Origin: Novosphingobium fuchskuhlense
GTDB taxonomy: Bacteria; Pseudomonadota; Alphaproteobacteria; Sphingomonadales; Sphingomonadaceae
Reading direction: 5' to 3'
Assembly: GCF_001519075.1 (NCBI RefSeq)
Contig: NZ_KQ954245.1
Coordinates: forward strand, 783,552-847,551
DNA length: 64,000 bases
A program made the translations under genes and the position numbers. Of this stretch, positions 44,842 through 54,898 are shown piece by piece. The notes below the pieces were generated by a model that saw only the letters and a list, made by a program, of their open reading frames with translations, had not been told where the DNA came from and did no database searches. Numbering within the stretch: position 1 is the stretch's first letter; the number at the start of each line of letters is the position of its first letter.

Positions 44842-47382
44842 ATGAAGCGGATTTCGCGCCTGACCGGGTCACTTGCGATGCGGGCCTCGGCCATGGTCCT
44901 CGCCGCCACAATCGCACCCGCCGCTATCCTAGCGGCCCCTCCCGCCGCGCCCCCCGGTTCGGCTGCGAACGTTCACCCCGAACAATGGCCGCGAATCGCC
45001 TGGCCCAAGGTGGTGACCGATGCCGACGAGGCGAAAATTGCCGCACTGCTCAGGCAGATGGACCCCGCCTGCAAGGTCGGTCAGGTGATCCAGGGCGATA
45101 TCGCCAGCCTCACGCCCGAGGACGTCGCGAGGTACAATCTCGGCTCGGTGCTCAACGGCGGCAACTCCGGACCCGGAAACAACGACCTCGCTCCGGCGCG
45201 CGACTGGCTGAAGTATGCCGACCTGTTCTACGCCGCCTCGATGCGCGGCCGCCCCGGCTGCCCTGCCATCCCCGTGATCTGGGGCACGGACGCGGTCCAC
45301 GGTCATTCCAACATCATCGGTGCCACGCTGTTCCCGCACAACGTCGGCCTCGGCGCGATGCGCGATCCCGATCTCATCGAGAAGATCGGCGCCGCCACCG
45401 CCGCCGAGATCCGCGTCACCGGGCAGGAATGGACCTTCGCCCCCACCGTCACCGTCCCGCAGGACTACCGCTGGGGCAGGGCCTACGAAGGCTACTCCTC
45501 CGACCCGGCGCTTGTTGCCAGCTACGTCGGCCGCATGGTGCGCGGGCTGCAGGGCGCCGCCACCACCGACCGCGTGCTTGCCGGCCCCCACGTCATCGCC
45601 AGCACCAAGCACTTCCTCGCCGATGGCGGCACCACGGATGGCCACGATCAGGGCGATGCGCAAATCGACGAGGCCACACTGCGCCTTGTCCATGGTGCGC
45701 CCTATCTCCCCGCGATCGAGAATGGGGTCGCCACGGTGATGACCAGCTTCTCCAGCTGGAACGGCGTCAAGATCGCCGGCAACCGGGGCCTCGTCACCGA
45801 TGTGCTCAAGGACCGTCTCGGCTTCGGCGGCTTTGTGGTGACAGACTGGAACGCCCACGGCCAGATCGCCGGCTGCACAAACGCGAGCTGCCCGCAGGCG
45901 CTCCTCGCCGGGGTCGACATGTACATGGCGCCAGACAGCTGGAAGCCGCTCCACGCCAGCCTCCTCCGTCAGGTGCAGGACGGCACCGTCCCCATGGCCC
46001 GCCTCGACGATGCGGTGAGCCGCATCCTGCGCGTGAAGGCACGTCTCGGCCTGTTCGAGATGGGTGCCCCCTCCACCCGCCCGCTCTCCGGCCAGTGGCA
46101 GCTCCTCGGCAGCCCCGAACACCGCGCCATCGCGCGCGAAGCTGTGCGCAAGTCCTTGGTCCTGCTCAAGAACACCGGTATCCTGCCACTCAGGAAGGGC
46201 GCCCGCCTGCTCGTCGCGGGTGACGGCGCAGACGATGTTGCCCGCCAGTCCGGCGGCTGGACGATCAGCTGGCAGGGCACCGGCCTCACGCGCGATCAGT
46301 TCCCCGGCGCAACCACGCTCTGGGAAGGGCTCAAGTCCGCCACCGAAGCCACCGGCGGCAGCGCACAACTCGCGCCCGATGGCCGCTTCTCGCAAAAACC
46401 CGATGCCGCCGTCGTCGTCTTCGGCGAAATGCCCTACGCCGAATTCCAGGGAGATATCCGCTCGCTCCAGTTGCGCTCCGATCTCACCGGCCCGCTCGCA
46501 ACAATGAAGGCGCTGAAAGCGCAGGGCATCCCGGTCGTCGCGGTCATGCTTACCGGCCGGCCCTTGTTCGTGAACCCTGAACTCAACGCCGCCGATGCCT
46601 TCGTCGTCGCGTGGCTGCCGGGTTCGGAAGGCGGCGGCCTCGCCGATGTGCTTTACGCGAAAGACGGCGCAGACTTCACCGGCCGCCTGCCCACCGCATG
46701 GCCGCGCAGCGCGCGTTCCGGCGATGATCCGCTCTTCGCCTATGGCTATGGCCTTGCAATGTCTGGCGGCCCCGCGCCGTGGACGCCGCTGCCCGAAGAC
46801 CCCGGCGTCGCCGCCGAAGCCGTGCCCGGCGTCTATCTCCAGCGCGGACAGGCCCAGACCGGCTGGTCGCTCGTGCTGACCGACCCTGCGGCCGCGCCAC
46901 ATGTTGTCGGCCCGGTCCCCGCCGCGACCCCCGGCGGGCGCATCGCGATCACCGCCATCGACAAGGACGTGCAGGAAGGCGCGCGCCGCATCGTGGTCGG
47001 CAAGGGGGCGGAACCCGCCACGATCGCGCTGGAAGCCGCGAGCCCTCGCGATCTTTCGCGCGAGACAAACGGCGACGTCCTGCTGCTGGTAACAGTGAAG
47101 CTCGATGCAAGGCCCGGCGCGCCGGTCACGCTTGCCGCACGCTGCGGCAGCGGCCCCTGCGCCGCGCCCCTTGCCCTTCCGGAACTGGCGGCCCTGCCGC
47201 TTGGCCAGTGGCAGACACTGGCCGTCCCGCTCAAGTGCCTGCTGCCCGCCGGTTCGGCCAGTAACGCTGTCTCCAGCCCGTTCGTCATCGCCACACGCGG
47301 CCCGCTGTCCTTCGGCCTTGCCAGCGTGACGCTGGGCACCAAGGGCGATATCATCGCAGGGTGCAAGTCGTCGGGAAATTAA
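44842..47382 (+). CDS. GH3 exo-1,4/1,3-beta-glucan glucohydrolase, secreted
   Basis: 846 residues with a signal peptide ending about LAAPPAAPPG. The barrel shows KVGQVIQGDI, GTDAVHGHSN and KHFLADGGTTDGHDQGD, and nucleophile Asp335 is in FVVTDWNAHG. The second alpha/beta domain (HRAIAREAVRKSLVLLKN) and a C-terminal ExoP-type galactose-binding-like domain follow. This is the layout of ExoI/ExoP-like exo-glucanases, which release glucose from the non-reducing ends of beta-glucans and cello-oligosaccharides. Likely periplasmic. It is the partner of the TBDR transcribed divergently and the GH2 gene behind it. Confidence 0.9.
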   Translation: MKRISRLTGSLAMRASAMVLAATIAPAAILAAPPAAPPGSAANVHPEQWPRIAWPKVVTDADEAKIAALLRQMDPACKVGQVIQGDIASLTPEDVARYNLGSVLNGGNSGPGNNDLAPARDWLKYADLFYAASMRGRPGCPAIPVIWGTDAVHGHSNIIGATLFPHNVGLGAMRDPDLIEKIGAATAAEIRVTGQEWTFAPTVTVPQDYRWGRAYEGYSSDPALVASYVGRMVRGLQGAATTDRVLAGPHVIASTKHFLADGGTTDGHDQGDAQIDEATLRLVHGAPYLPAIENGVATVMTSFSSWNGVKIAGNRGLVTDVLKDRLGFGGFVVTDWNAHGQIAGCTNASCPQALLAGVDMYMAPDSWKPLHASLLRQVQDGTVPMARLDDAVSRILRVKARLGLFEMGAPSTRPLSGQWQLLGSPEHRAIAREAVRKSLVLLKNTGILPLRKGARLLVAGDGADDVARQSGGWTISWQGTGLTRDQFPGATTLWEGLKSATEATGGSAQLAPDGRFSQKPDAAVVVFGEMPYAEFQGDIRSLQLRSDLTGPLATMKALKAQGIPVVAVMLTGRPLFVNPELNAADAFVVAWLPGSEGGGLADVLYAKDGADFTGRLPTAWPRSARSGDDPLFAYGYGLAMSGGPAPWTPLPEDPGVAAEAVPGVYLQRGQAQTGWSLVLTDPAAAPHVVGPVPAATPGGRIAITAIDKDVQEGARRIVVGKGAEPATIALEAASPRDLSRETNGDVLLLVTVKLDARPGAPVTLAARCGSGPCAAPLALPELAALPLGQWQTLAVPLKCLLPAGSASNAVSSPFVIATRGPLSFGLASVTLGTKGDIIAGCKSSGN

Positions 47383-47438
47383 TGCATTTATTATGCATTT
47401 TAAATGGACTATGTCAATTACAATTGATTGCGTTGTCA
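47380..47438. promoter_or_regulatory. GH2 promoter region with repeated ATGCATT boxes and LacI-like half-palindrome
   Basis: TAATGCATT (47380-47388) and TTATGCATTTTAA (47391-47403) are tandem copies of the box seen at 44777. TGATTGCGTTGTCA (47425-47438) matches the operator at 44746 at 10 of 14 positions, with its right half identical. The shared boxes suggest that GH3/TBDR and GH2 are controlled together. Confidence 0.45.
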
Positions 47439-47481
47439 GACGTCCGGCCAATCAACGGTGCGGCGCGGGGAGGAAAAAGGA

Positions 47482-50400
47482 ATGCCCGGAACTTCGCGCC
47501 ATCTGGCGTCTTTCCTCATTGCCGCCAGCGCACTGAATGCCTCGCCGGTCTATGCCGAAGTCCCGGATGGCGGCGGCCCCTACAACGTCCGCATCCTTGA
47601 AGGCGGCATCGGCATCGAGCACGACCTGCCATCCGGCAGCGCAGTGCTCGCCGCCAATGCGCCGTTCACGCTCTCGGCATGGGTCAAGCCCGACCGCATC
47701 CTGCCCGGCGAAGTCACCCTGATCGAACAGGGCCGCGCGCTCGTCCTGCTCGACGGCCGCCCTGCCCTGCGGCTCGGAACAACTTTGCTGACTGCCTCCG
47801 CACCGCTCGCGGCCGGACGGTGGACCCACCTCGCCGCCACCTTCGATGGCAAGACCGCGCGCCTCGTTGTCGATGGCAAACCAGCAGCACAGCAAGCCCT
47901 CGCCACACCCGCCACCGGCCCGCGCATCGCCCCGAAGATCGCAATCGCGCCGCCCCTCCCCGGCCAACCCCACTTCGCCGGATCGCTCGCCGCCGCCCAG
48001 CTTGACGACACCGCACGCGATCCCGCCGCGCTGTTCGCCGCGCGCCCCGATTTCGCCGCCGTCCAGTTCCGCGATGTCGGCGCCGGCTGGCCGTTTCAGC
48101 GCAAGGCCAATATCGGCCTCACCGAACAGCAGGACCCCTGGCTGCTCCCCCGGTCCAACACGCCGCCCAGCACACCGCGCGCGATACCGGTCGTGCCCCA
48201 GCCCGCGCTCGTCCCCGTCGCCTCCGGCCAGTGGCAAGTGGGTGGCTGGAAGCTGATCCCCGCCCCCGATCTCGGCCCCGCCGACCCCGCCGCGCTTTCG
48301 CGCTCCGGAGTTGACACCGCCAGGTGGCTCGCTGCCCGCGTGCCCGGCACCGTCCTTGCCACCATGGTAGATCGCGGGATCTATCCGGACCCCTATTACG
48401 GCCTCAACAATCTCGCGATTCCGGAAAGCCTTGCCCGGCAGGACTACTGGTACCGCGCCAGCTTCACCGTGCCTCCCGAAGCCTCCGGAAAGGCCCTTGC
48501 CCTGCGCTTCGACGGGGTGAACTACGCCGCCGAAATCTGGATCAACGGTGAGCGCGCCGGCGCGATGAAGGGGGCCTTCGCCCGCGGCCGCTTCGCCTTC
48601 ACACCCGTGGCCGGCGAAAACGTCGTCGCCATCCGTGTCAGCCCGCCGCCCCACCCCGGCATCCCGCACGAACAATCGGTCAAGGGCGGCGTCGGCGACA
48701 ACGGCGGCCAGCTCGCCATCGACGGGCCGACGTTTGTCGCCACCGAAGGCTGGGACTGGATCCCGGGCATCCGCGACCGCAACACCGGCCTGTGGCAAGG
48801 CGTCGCCCTCGAAGCCACTGGCCCCGTCCGGCTCGGCGATCCGCACGTCGTCACCGATCTCCCGCTCCCCCGCACGGACAGCGCGGACGTGACAATCACG
48901 GTTCCGGTAATCAATCCCGGAAGCCAACCGATCCCGCTCACCGTCACGGCCAAGGTGGGCGAGATCACCCTTGCCCGCACGATGACCGCCGCCCCCGGCG
49001 AAACCACGGTCACCTTCTCACCGCAGACCGACGCCGCGCTCCACATCGCAAACCCGCGCCTGTGGTGGCCCAATGGCTATGGCGATCCCGCGCTCTACAC
49101 GCTCACGCTTAGCGCAGCGGCCGAAGGCCAACCCTCGGACACGCGCACCTTGCGCTTCGGCATCCGCGAGGTGAGCTACGAACTCTCGCTCTTCGATCAG
49201 GCAGGCCGCCTGAACCGCGTCGAAGTCGATCCCACTGATGCGAGGCCCGGCGAACGCCCGCTGATCGACGTGCGCCACAGCGCGATCAAGCAGACCCCGC
49301 TTGGCTGGGCGCAGAGCCTGACGCCCGCAGGCGAAAAGTCCGCCGCCGTCCGCCCCGTCGCGCCCTCCATCCAGCTCCCTCACCTCACCTTGCGCGTCAA
49401 CGGCGTCCGCATCGCCGCGCGCGGCGGCAGCTGGGGCATGGACGATGCGATGAAGCGTTTTGGCCGGGCTGAACTCGAACCCTATTTCCGGCTCGAGCGC
49501 GAAGCCCACATGAACGTGATCCGCAACTGGATGGGCAACAACACCGAGCCCGCGTTCTACGATCTGGCCGACGAGAACGGCATGATGATCCTAAACGATT
49601 TCTGGCAGTCCACGCAGGATTTCCAGATCGAACCCGAAGACCCGCAACTATTCCTCGCCAACGCGGCCGATACCATCGCGCGCTATCGCAATCACCCCAG
49701 CATCGTGGTCTGGTTCGGCCGCAACGAGGGCGTGCCCTATCCCGCGCTGAACGAAGGCCTCGATGCGCTGGTGCAAAAGCTCGACGGGACCCGCTGGTAC
49801 ACTGGCTCCTCCAACGTCGTGAACCTGCAGGGCAGCGGCCCCTACAACTACCGCCCGCCCGAAGGCTATTTCACCGATCTTGCCGCGGGCTTCTCGGTCG
49901 AAACCGGAACCCCCTCGCTCGCCACGCGTGAAGCCATCGCAGCCAGCGTCCCCGCCGCCGACCGCTGGCCGATGGGTGATACCATGGCCTACCACGACTG
50001 GCATTTCAGCGGGAATGGCGACACGCGTACGTTCATGGATACGCTGAACACCATGTTCGGCCCCGCCACCAGCCTCGCCGATTTCGAGCGCAAGGCGCAG
50101 ATGATGAACCTCGAGACGCACAAGGCGATGATGGAAGGGTTCGTCGGCCACCTCTGGACGAAGAACTCCGGCCGCCTGTTCTGGATGACCCACCCTTCGT
50201 GGCCCTCGAACGCCTGGCAGCTCTACAGCTCCGACATGGACACCCACGCCGCCTATTACGGCGCGCGGGCCGGGGCAGAGCCGGTGCATGTGCAGCTCAA
50301 TCTCCCTGATAACCGGCTGATGGTGATCAACACCACGCGCGGCGATCTAGCGGGCCTCACGGCAAGGGTGCGCGTTACCGATCTGGCGGGCAGGACGCTG

Positions 50401-50892
50401 TTGCAGACGGAACAGTCGCTCACGGCCCCGGCCAATGCGGCCACAGCTGCGGGCGTGGTCGATCTCGCCCCGCTCATCGCCAAGGGCGGCATGGTCCTCG
50501 CCGCGCTGGACCTCGTCGACCGACAAGGCGCCGTCCTCAGTCGCAATCTGTACTGGCGCGGCCGCGATCCCGCCGCCTACCGGGAACTGAACGCGATGCC
50601 CGCCGCCACGATCAACCTCAAGGCCGCTTCGGGTCAGCCACAGGGCGCGGACCGCCCGCTTACGGTCACGCTCGCCAACACCGGCAAGACCCCCGCGCTC
50701 GCGATCAAGCTGACGGTGCTCGATAAGGCCGGTGCGCGCGTCCTCCCGGCCTACTTCGAGGACAACTACGCCTCGCTGATGCCCGGCGAGATGCGCACGC
50801 TTACCGTACGTGTTCCCGTCGGTGCCAAGCCTGCCAGCATTGCTCTCCGGGGCTGGAACATTGCGGAAGGCAAGGTTCCGGTCACGCCGTGA
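47482..50892 (+). CDS. Secreted GH2-family exo-glycosidase with N-terminal LamG-like domain
   Basis: 1136 residues from ATG 47482 (AGGAAAAAGG ribosome-binding site); signal peptide ending VYA. Residues about 35-205 form a laminin-G/concanavalin-like jelly roll (FTLSAWVKPD...GRWTHLAATFDGKTARLVVDGK). GH2 sugar-binding, Ig-like and TIM-barrel domains follow, with acid/base Glu749 (WFGRNEG) and probable nucleophile Glu807 (SVETGTPS), and a C-terminal beta-domain. The order resembles exo-beta-D-glucosaminidase and beta-mannosidase GH2 enzymes. The LamG-like module probably binds the polysaccharide. Exact sugar specificity is not readable. Confidence 0.87.
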   Translation: MPGTSRHLASFLIAASALNASPVYAEVPDGGGPYNVRILEGGIGIEHDLPSGSAVLAANAPFTLSAWVKPDRILPGEVTLIEQGRALVLLDGRPALRLGTTLLTASAPLAAGRWTHLAATFDGKTARLVVDGKPAAQQALATPATGPRIAPKIAIAPPLPGQPHFAGSLAAAQLDDTARDPAALFAARPDFAAVQFRDVGAGWPFQRKANIGLTEQQDPWLLPRSNTPPSTPRAIPVVPQPALVPVASGQWQVGGWKLIPAPDLGPADPAALSRSGVDTARWLAARVPGTVLATMVDRGIYPDPYYGLNNLAIPESLARQDYWYRASFTVPPEASGKALALRFDGVNYAAEIWINGERAGAMKGAFARGRFAFTPVAGENVVAIRVSPPPHPGIPHEQSVKGGVGDNGGQLAIDGPTFVATEGWDWIPGIRDRNTGLWQGVALEATGPVRLGDPHVVTDLPLPRTDSADVTITVPVINPGSQPIPLTVTAKVGEITLARTMTAAPGETTVTFSPQTDAALHIANPRLWWPNGYGDPALYTLTLSAAAEGQPSDTRTLRFGIREVSYELSLFDQAGRLNRVEVDPTDARPGERPLIDVRHSAIKQTPLGWAQSLTPAGEKSAAVRPVAPSIQLPHLTLRVNGVRIAARGGSWGMDDAMKRFGRAELEPYFRLEREAHMNVIRNWMGNNTEPAFYDLADENGMMILNDFWQSTQDFQIEPEDPQLFLANAADTIARYRNHPSIVVWFGRNEGVPYPALNEGLDALVQKLDGTRWYTGSSNVVNLQGSGPYNYRPPEGYFTDLAAGFSVETGTPSLATREAIAASVPAADRWPMGDTMAYHDWHFSGNGDTRTFMDTLNTMFGPATSLADFERKAQMMNLETHKAMMEGFVGHLWTKNSGRLFWMTHPSWPSNAWQLYSSDMDTHAAYYGARAGAEPVHVQLNLPDNRLMVINTTRGDLAGLTARVRVTDLAGRTLLQTEQSLTAPANAATAAGVVDLAPLIAKGGMVLAALDLVDRQGAVLSRNLYWRGRDPAAYRELNAMPAATINLKAASGQPQGADRPLTVTLANTGKTPALAIKLTVLDKAGARVLPAYFEDNYASLMPGEMRTLTVRVPVGAKPASIALRGWNIAEGKVPVTP

Positions 50893-50908
50893 ACAACAAC
50901 CTCCCCCT

Positions 50909-50981
50909 CGTCATTCCCGCGAAGGCGGGAATGACGAACGGAGAGGGAGCTAGACCGTCCCCCCCCGGGCTTGACCCGGGG
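50909..50981. repeat. Two intergenic hairpin repeats
   Basis: CGTCATTCCCGCG-AA-GGCGGGAATGACG (50909-50936) is a near-perfect palindrome; CCCCGGGCTTGACCCGGGG (50963-50981) is a second hairpin of another common sphingomonad repeat. They occupy the convergent gap between GH2 and the molybdenum hydroxylase (50893-50998) and may act as terminators. Confidence 0.75.
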
Positions 50982-50998
50982 TCCCGCTTGCCCGCGCC

Positions 50999-53194
50999 TC
51001 AAGCCTTCGCCTGGTCCTTGATCGGCAGCGCGCGCACCCGCTTGCCCGTCAGCGCAAACAGCGCATTCGCCAAGGCGGGCGTCGCCGGTGGCAGGCCCGG
51101 TTCGCCGATCCCGCCCATTTCCGCGCCGCTGTCGATGAAGTGCACGTCGACCACCGGCGCATTCGCCAGCTTCAGCACTTCATAGTCGCTGAAGTTGCTC
51201 TGCTGCACCGCGCCCTTCTCCAGCGTGATCGCCTCGCCAATGCCGGAGGAAAGCCCCATCACCAGCCCGCCAAGGATCTGCCCCTCGGCGGCCTTGGGGT
51301 TCACCACCGTGCCGCAATCGACCACCGCAAACGCCTTGTGGACCTTGGGCGTGCCGTCCTCGGCCAGCGAAGCCTCGACCACCTGCCCGACGATCGTGTT
51401 GAAGCACTCGACCATGGCCACACCGCGCGCCCGGCCCGGCTCGAGCGGCGAGCCCCAGCCGCTGCGCTTCGCCACTTCCTCCAGCACCGTCCGGTGCCGC
51501 CCGGGCTTGAGGTGCCTGAGGCGGAACGCCACCGGATCGGCGCCCGCCGCATGGGCCAGCTCGTCCATGAAGCTCTCGGTCGTGAAGCCGTGCTGCGTCG
51601 CGTTGACCGAGCGCCATGCGCCCACCGTCTGGTTCGAGACCTGCTTGAAATGCCGCCGCGCGACGGCGGGCACATCATAGAAGAACGGCACTTCGCGCAG
51701 GCCGTCTTCGGGCTGGGCGAAATCGTTGCGCCAGGCGGCGATCTTGCCGTCCCCGCCCAGCGCCGCCGTCAACTTGGCCGAACTTTGCGGACGATAGGCC
51801 CCTTGCGAGACTTCCTCCTCGCGCGACCAGATGATCTTGACCGGATAGGGCACCTGCATGGCGACCCGCGCGACCTGATCCACGATTTCCATATACATCG
51901 GCAGGCGGCGGCCAAAGCTGCCGCCGATCAGCATGGGGTGGAACGTCACCTTGTCCGCGCCGAGGCCCGCCGCGCTCGCCGCAGCCGCCTTGGCGCCGAG
52001 CGGGTCCTGCATCCCGCCCCACACATCGAGGTGTCCGTCCTTGTAGTGGGCCGTCAGCGCAAACGGCTCCATCATCGCGTGGTGGAGGAACGGCATCTTG
52101 TAATCGGCCTCGATCACCTTCACGCCCGCGGCCTTAAGCGCCGTATCGACATCGCCGTCGCCCGCGGTCTTGGTCGGCTTGCCTTCGGCGCGCAGCTTGT
52201 CCTGCTCGGCGAAGATCGTGGCGGTGGAAATCAGGCCGTGCCCGCCATCGCTGAACTTGGGCGCCAGCGCTCGCGCGCCCTTGAGCGCCTGCCAGTAGCC
52301 CTTGGCGACGACCACGACCGCGCTCTCGAGGCTGATGACCTTCTCGACCCCCGCCACGGCCATCGCCGGCTTTTGATCGACGGAGATCAGCTTGCCCCCG
52401 CGCACGGGCGCCGCAATCACGGTTGCGACCCGCATGCCGGGCTTCGCCACGTCCATGCCGTATTGCGCGGTGCCGTTGACCTTGGCCGGAATGTCGAAGC
52501 GCGGGACGGACTTGCCCATATGCTTGAATTGCTTGGGGTCCTTCAGCGCCACCTTGGCCGAGAGGCTGCGCGTTGCCGCCTCCGCCGCCAGTTCGCCATA
52601 GCGGAGCGCCTTGCCGGACTTCGCGTGGAGCACCTTGCCGTCCGCCGTGGTCAGTTCGCCCGCCGGCACGCCCAGGCGCCCCGCCGCCGTCTCGATCAGC
52701 GCCTGACGCGTGCCTGCGCCCAGCACGCGCAGCCCCTGCTGCCCGGTGAAGCGCAGCGCCGAGGAGCCGCCGGTGATCTGCAGGTTCAATTGCCGCGCCA
52801 CCATGCCCAGCAAGGACATCGGCATCGCCCCGATGATACCGGGATAGCCACTCATTTCCGAAAGGAAGCCCTTGCCCAGCACCACGTTGGCAAAAGCCGA
52901 TTCCGCCGGTGCCGAAACGACCGAGAGCTTGCTCCAGTCGGCATCGAGCTCTTCGGCCAGCATCTGCGCGAGGCCGGTGTTGGAACCCTGTCCGATATCG
53001 GTGTGCGGCGAATAGAGCGTGACGGTGTCGTCCTCGCCGATGCGCAGCCAGGTGCCGAAGTTGTGGCCGTCCTTGCCATCGGTCAGCTTGCCCGCCTGCG
53101 AGCGCGCCGAACTGTCGCCGTACTGCACCGCGAAGATGCCGCCGCCAACCAGTGCCGCGCCGCCGATCAGGAATGTTCTGCGGATCATGCCCAT
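50999..53194 (-). CDS. Xanthine dehydrogenase-family molybdopterin-binding subunit (isoquinoline 1-oxidoreductase beta-like)
   Basis: 731 residues with an N-terminal Tat signal (MIRRTFLIGGAALVGG) and two molybdopterin-binding modules. QPC/Mo-site motifs are visible: LYSPHTDIGQGSNTGLAQMLAEEL, MLIGGSFGRRLPMYM, and the catalytic glutamate in MGGIGEPGLPPA near the C terminus. No FAD-binding subunit is encoded nearby, matching IorAB-type two-subunit enzymes that pass electrons to a membrane or periplasmic acceptor. They hydroxylate N-heteroaromatics or oxidise aldehydes. It starts 11 bp after the 2Fe-2S subunit stop. Substrate unknown. Confidence 0.87.
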   Translation of the reverse strand: MGMIRRTFLIGGAALVGGGIFAVQYGDSSARSQAGKLTDGKDGHNFGTWLRIGEDDTVTLYSPHTDIGQGSNTGLAQMLAEELDADWSKLSVVSAPAESAFANVVLGKGFLSEMSGYPGIIGAMPMSLLGMVARQLNLQITGGSSALRFTGQQGLRVLGAGTRQALIETAAGRLGVPAGELTTADGKVLHAKSGKALRYGELAAEAATRSLSAKVALKDPKQFKHMGKSVPRFDIPAKVNGTAQYGMDVAKPGMRVATVIAAPVRGGKLISVDQKPAMAVAGVEKVISLESAVVVVAKGYWQALKGARALAPKFSDGGHGLISTATIFAEQDKLRAEGKPTKTAGDGDVDTALKAAGVKVIEADYKMPFLHHAMMEPFALTAHYKDGHLDVWGGMQDPLGAKAAAASAAGLGADKVTFHPMLIGGSFGRRLPMYMEIVDQVARVAMQVPYPVKIIWSREEEVSQGAYRPQSSAKLTAALGGDGKIAAWRNDFAQPEDGLREVPFFYDVPAVARRHFKQVSNQTVGAWRSVNATQHGFTTESFMDELAHAAGADPVAFRLRHLKPGRHRTVLEEVAKRSGWGSPLEPGRARGVAMVECFNTIVGQVVEASLAEDGTPKVHKAFAVVDCGTVVNPKAAEGQILGGLVMGLSSGIGEAITLEKGAVQQSNFSDYEVLKLANAPVVDVHFIDSGAEMGGIGEPGLPPATPALANALFALTGKRVRALPIKDQAKA

Positions 53195-53205
53195 CTGCGC
53201 GCTCC

Positions 53206-53700
53206 TCAGGCTGCGGTCGCGGGGCTGGTGCCCGCAACGGAGTGGATTGCGGCGCGGATGCGGGGATAGGTCCCGCAGCGGCAGATGTTGGTCATCGCTG
53301 CGTCGATATCGGCATCGCTCGGCTTCGGCGTCTTCGCCAGCAGCGCCGCCGCCGCCATGATCTGGCCGGATTGGCAATAGCCGCACTGCGGCACCTGATG
53401 TTCGATCCAGGCCTGTTGCAGCGCGGTCAGGGTGCCGTCGGCAGCCGCCAGGCCTTCGATGGTGGTGATCGACTTGCCGGCCACATCACTCACAGGCACG
53501 CTGCACGAGCGCGTGATCTCGCCGTCGATATGCACGCTGCACGCCCCGCAGGCGGCGATGCCGCAGCCGAACTTGGTGCCGGTCATCCCCAGCTCCTCGC
53601 GGATCGCCCAGAGCAGCGGCGTATCCGGTTCGGCCTCGAAGCTCACCGGCTTCCCATTCACCTTCGCCACGATCGCCACGTTGCGGACTCCCCTTGCCAT
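53206..53700 (-). CDS. (2Fe-2S) subunit of the molybdenum hydroxylase (isoquinoline 1-oxidoreductase alpha-like)
   Basis: 164 residues with all eight cluster cysteines. The plant-ferredoxin-type site is Cys46, 51, 54 and 66 ([24 protein letters not shown]); the second site is Cys106, 109, 140 and 142 (QCGYCQSG ... NICRCG). It carries electrons from the Mo centre. ATG 53700 gives the usual length; earlier codons in the frame lie upstream of normal family starts. Co-transcribed with the large subunit, which it reaches in the periplasm by co-export through that subunit's Tat signal. Confidence 0.9.
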   Translation of the reverse strand: MARGVRNVAIVAKVNGKPVSFEAEPDTPLLWAIREELGMTGTKFGCGIAACGACSVHIDGEITRSCSVPVSDVAGKSITTIEGLAAADGTLTALQQAWIEHQVPQCGYCQSGQIMAAAALLAKTPKPSDADIDAAMTNICRCGTYPRIRAAIHSVAGTSPATAA

Positions 53701-53788
53701 TCCGTTATTGCGTTTCTTGTAGCAACTGATCGCGGCCAACGCCACTGGCAAGACGGGAAGACGTCGAGACCGGAAGGCCTGAGGCCAA

Positions 53789-54898
53789 TCAGATCCCGCG
53801 CAGCTGCGCCACCAGACCCTCGCGGCCGCTGACGCCGGTCCGCGCATAGACGGACTTGAGATAGGTCCGCAGCGTCGCCAGCGAAATCGCCATACGCCGC
53901 GCCGCCTCGGCCGGGGACTGGCCCAGCGCCAGCAGCACCGCCAGTTCCCGCTCGCGCGCGCTCAGCGGCAACGCCGCCGCCCGCCCCAGCACCACCGCGC
54001 CGATCGGCGGGCGCCGTTCCAGACTGACCATGTAGCGCTCGTCCGCACCATCCTCGGCGGCAGGCATCGCGCTGCCCCGCCGGCACGGCATCACGCGCGC
54101 CGCGATCTCGCCCTGCGGGGTGCGGCGCACCTCGTAAGGCGGCGGCGACGGCAGCCCGCGCGTGACCGCGATGGCCCGGTCGAGCAGGGCATGGAGCGCC
54201 GGGGTCAGCCGTTCGCCCAGCGCGCCCAGCATCACCCCGGGCGCGAGCCGCAACCCGGCGTGCTGCGCCGCGAGGGTGACCGCGGTGCCGGCCGCATACT
54301 CGATCCGCCCCGCCGCATCGACCAGAAAGGTGCCGCTCTCGTCGGTCCCGGCGGCAAAGGCACCATCCGCCTGCGCCCCGCATGGCGAAATCGCGGCGAG
54401 GACATGATCGTGCAGAGCCGAGAGCAGCGCTCTTTCGCTGCGATTGCCGGCAGTGCTGCTGGTGGCGCGGTTGACCATCAGCACACCGCGCGCCTGCCCG
54501 GAAGGATCGCGCACGACAAGGTCGAGCGAACTCGCGATGCGATAGGGCCGGAACACTTCATTGTAGACCACCGTGCGCGCAAAGTCCGGCCCGCTGCTGA
54601 TCCGCTCGCCCGCGCCCACGCGCAGGCCCTGCGCCACATACTTGTCGAGCGTGGGCTCATGCGGATCGTTTTGCAGCGCCGCATGGCTGCCGACATAGGC
54701 GTCCATCGCGGCGGGAATGACCTCGCGGATCCATGCGTCCACCGGCTGTCCCTGCGGATCGACCCAGAAGAAATTGACGAACGAGCAGCCGATCATCCGC
54801 TCGATCTCCGCCGCCATCAGGCCGATCGACTGATGCGCGGGCAGCCCCAGCGCGGCGATCAGGCGCAAGTGCTTCAGATGGGTCTGGGCGGATGGCAT
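53789..54898 (-). CDS. LuxR-family transcriptional regulator with PAS/GAF-like sensor region
   Basis: 369 residues. The C-terminal HTH (about 310-369) reads [55 protein letters not shown]. The N-terminal 300 residues match the long 'helix-turn-helix transcriptional regulator' type with a degenerate PAS-like segment ([19 protein letters not shown]); no receiver or autoinducer-binding signature is visible. ATG 54898 is chosen since upstream codons run into the divergent promoter. It lies upstream of the molybdenum hydroxylase on the same strand (88-bp gap) and divergent from the RTX gene, so it could regulate either. Confidence 0.8.
   Translation of the reverse strand: MPSAQTHLKHLRLIAALGLPAHQSIGLMAAEIERMIGCSFVNFFWVDPQGQPVDAWIREVIPAAMDAYVGSHAALQNDPHEPTLDKYVAQGLRVGAGERISSGPDFARTVVYNEVFRPYRIASSLDLVVRDPSGQARGVLMVNRATSSTAGNRSERALLSALHDHVLAAISPCGAQADGAFAAGTDESGTFLVDAAGRIEYAAGTAVTLAAQHAGLRLAPGVMLGALGERLTPALHALLDRAIAVTRGLPSPPPYEVRRTPQGEIAARVMPCRRGSAMPAAEDGADERYMVSLERRPPIGAVVLGRAAALPLSARERELAVLLALGQSPAEAARRMAISLATLRTYLKSVYARTGVSGREGLVAQLRGI

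Noticed and set aside
50909..50981. Palindromes as attachment sites or transposon ends
   Set aside because: No integrase, transposase or target duplication is nearby, and related palindromes occur at other convergent junctions, so they are intergenic repeats.
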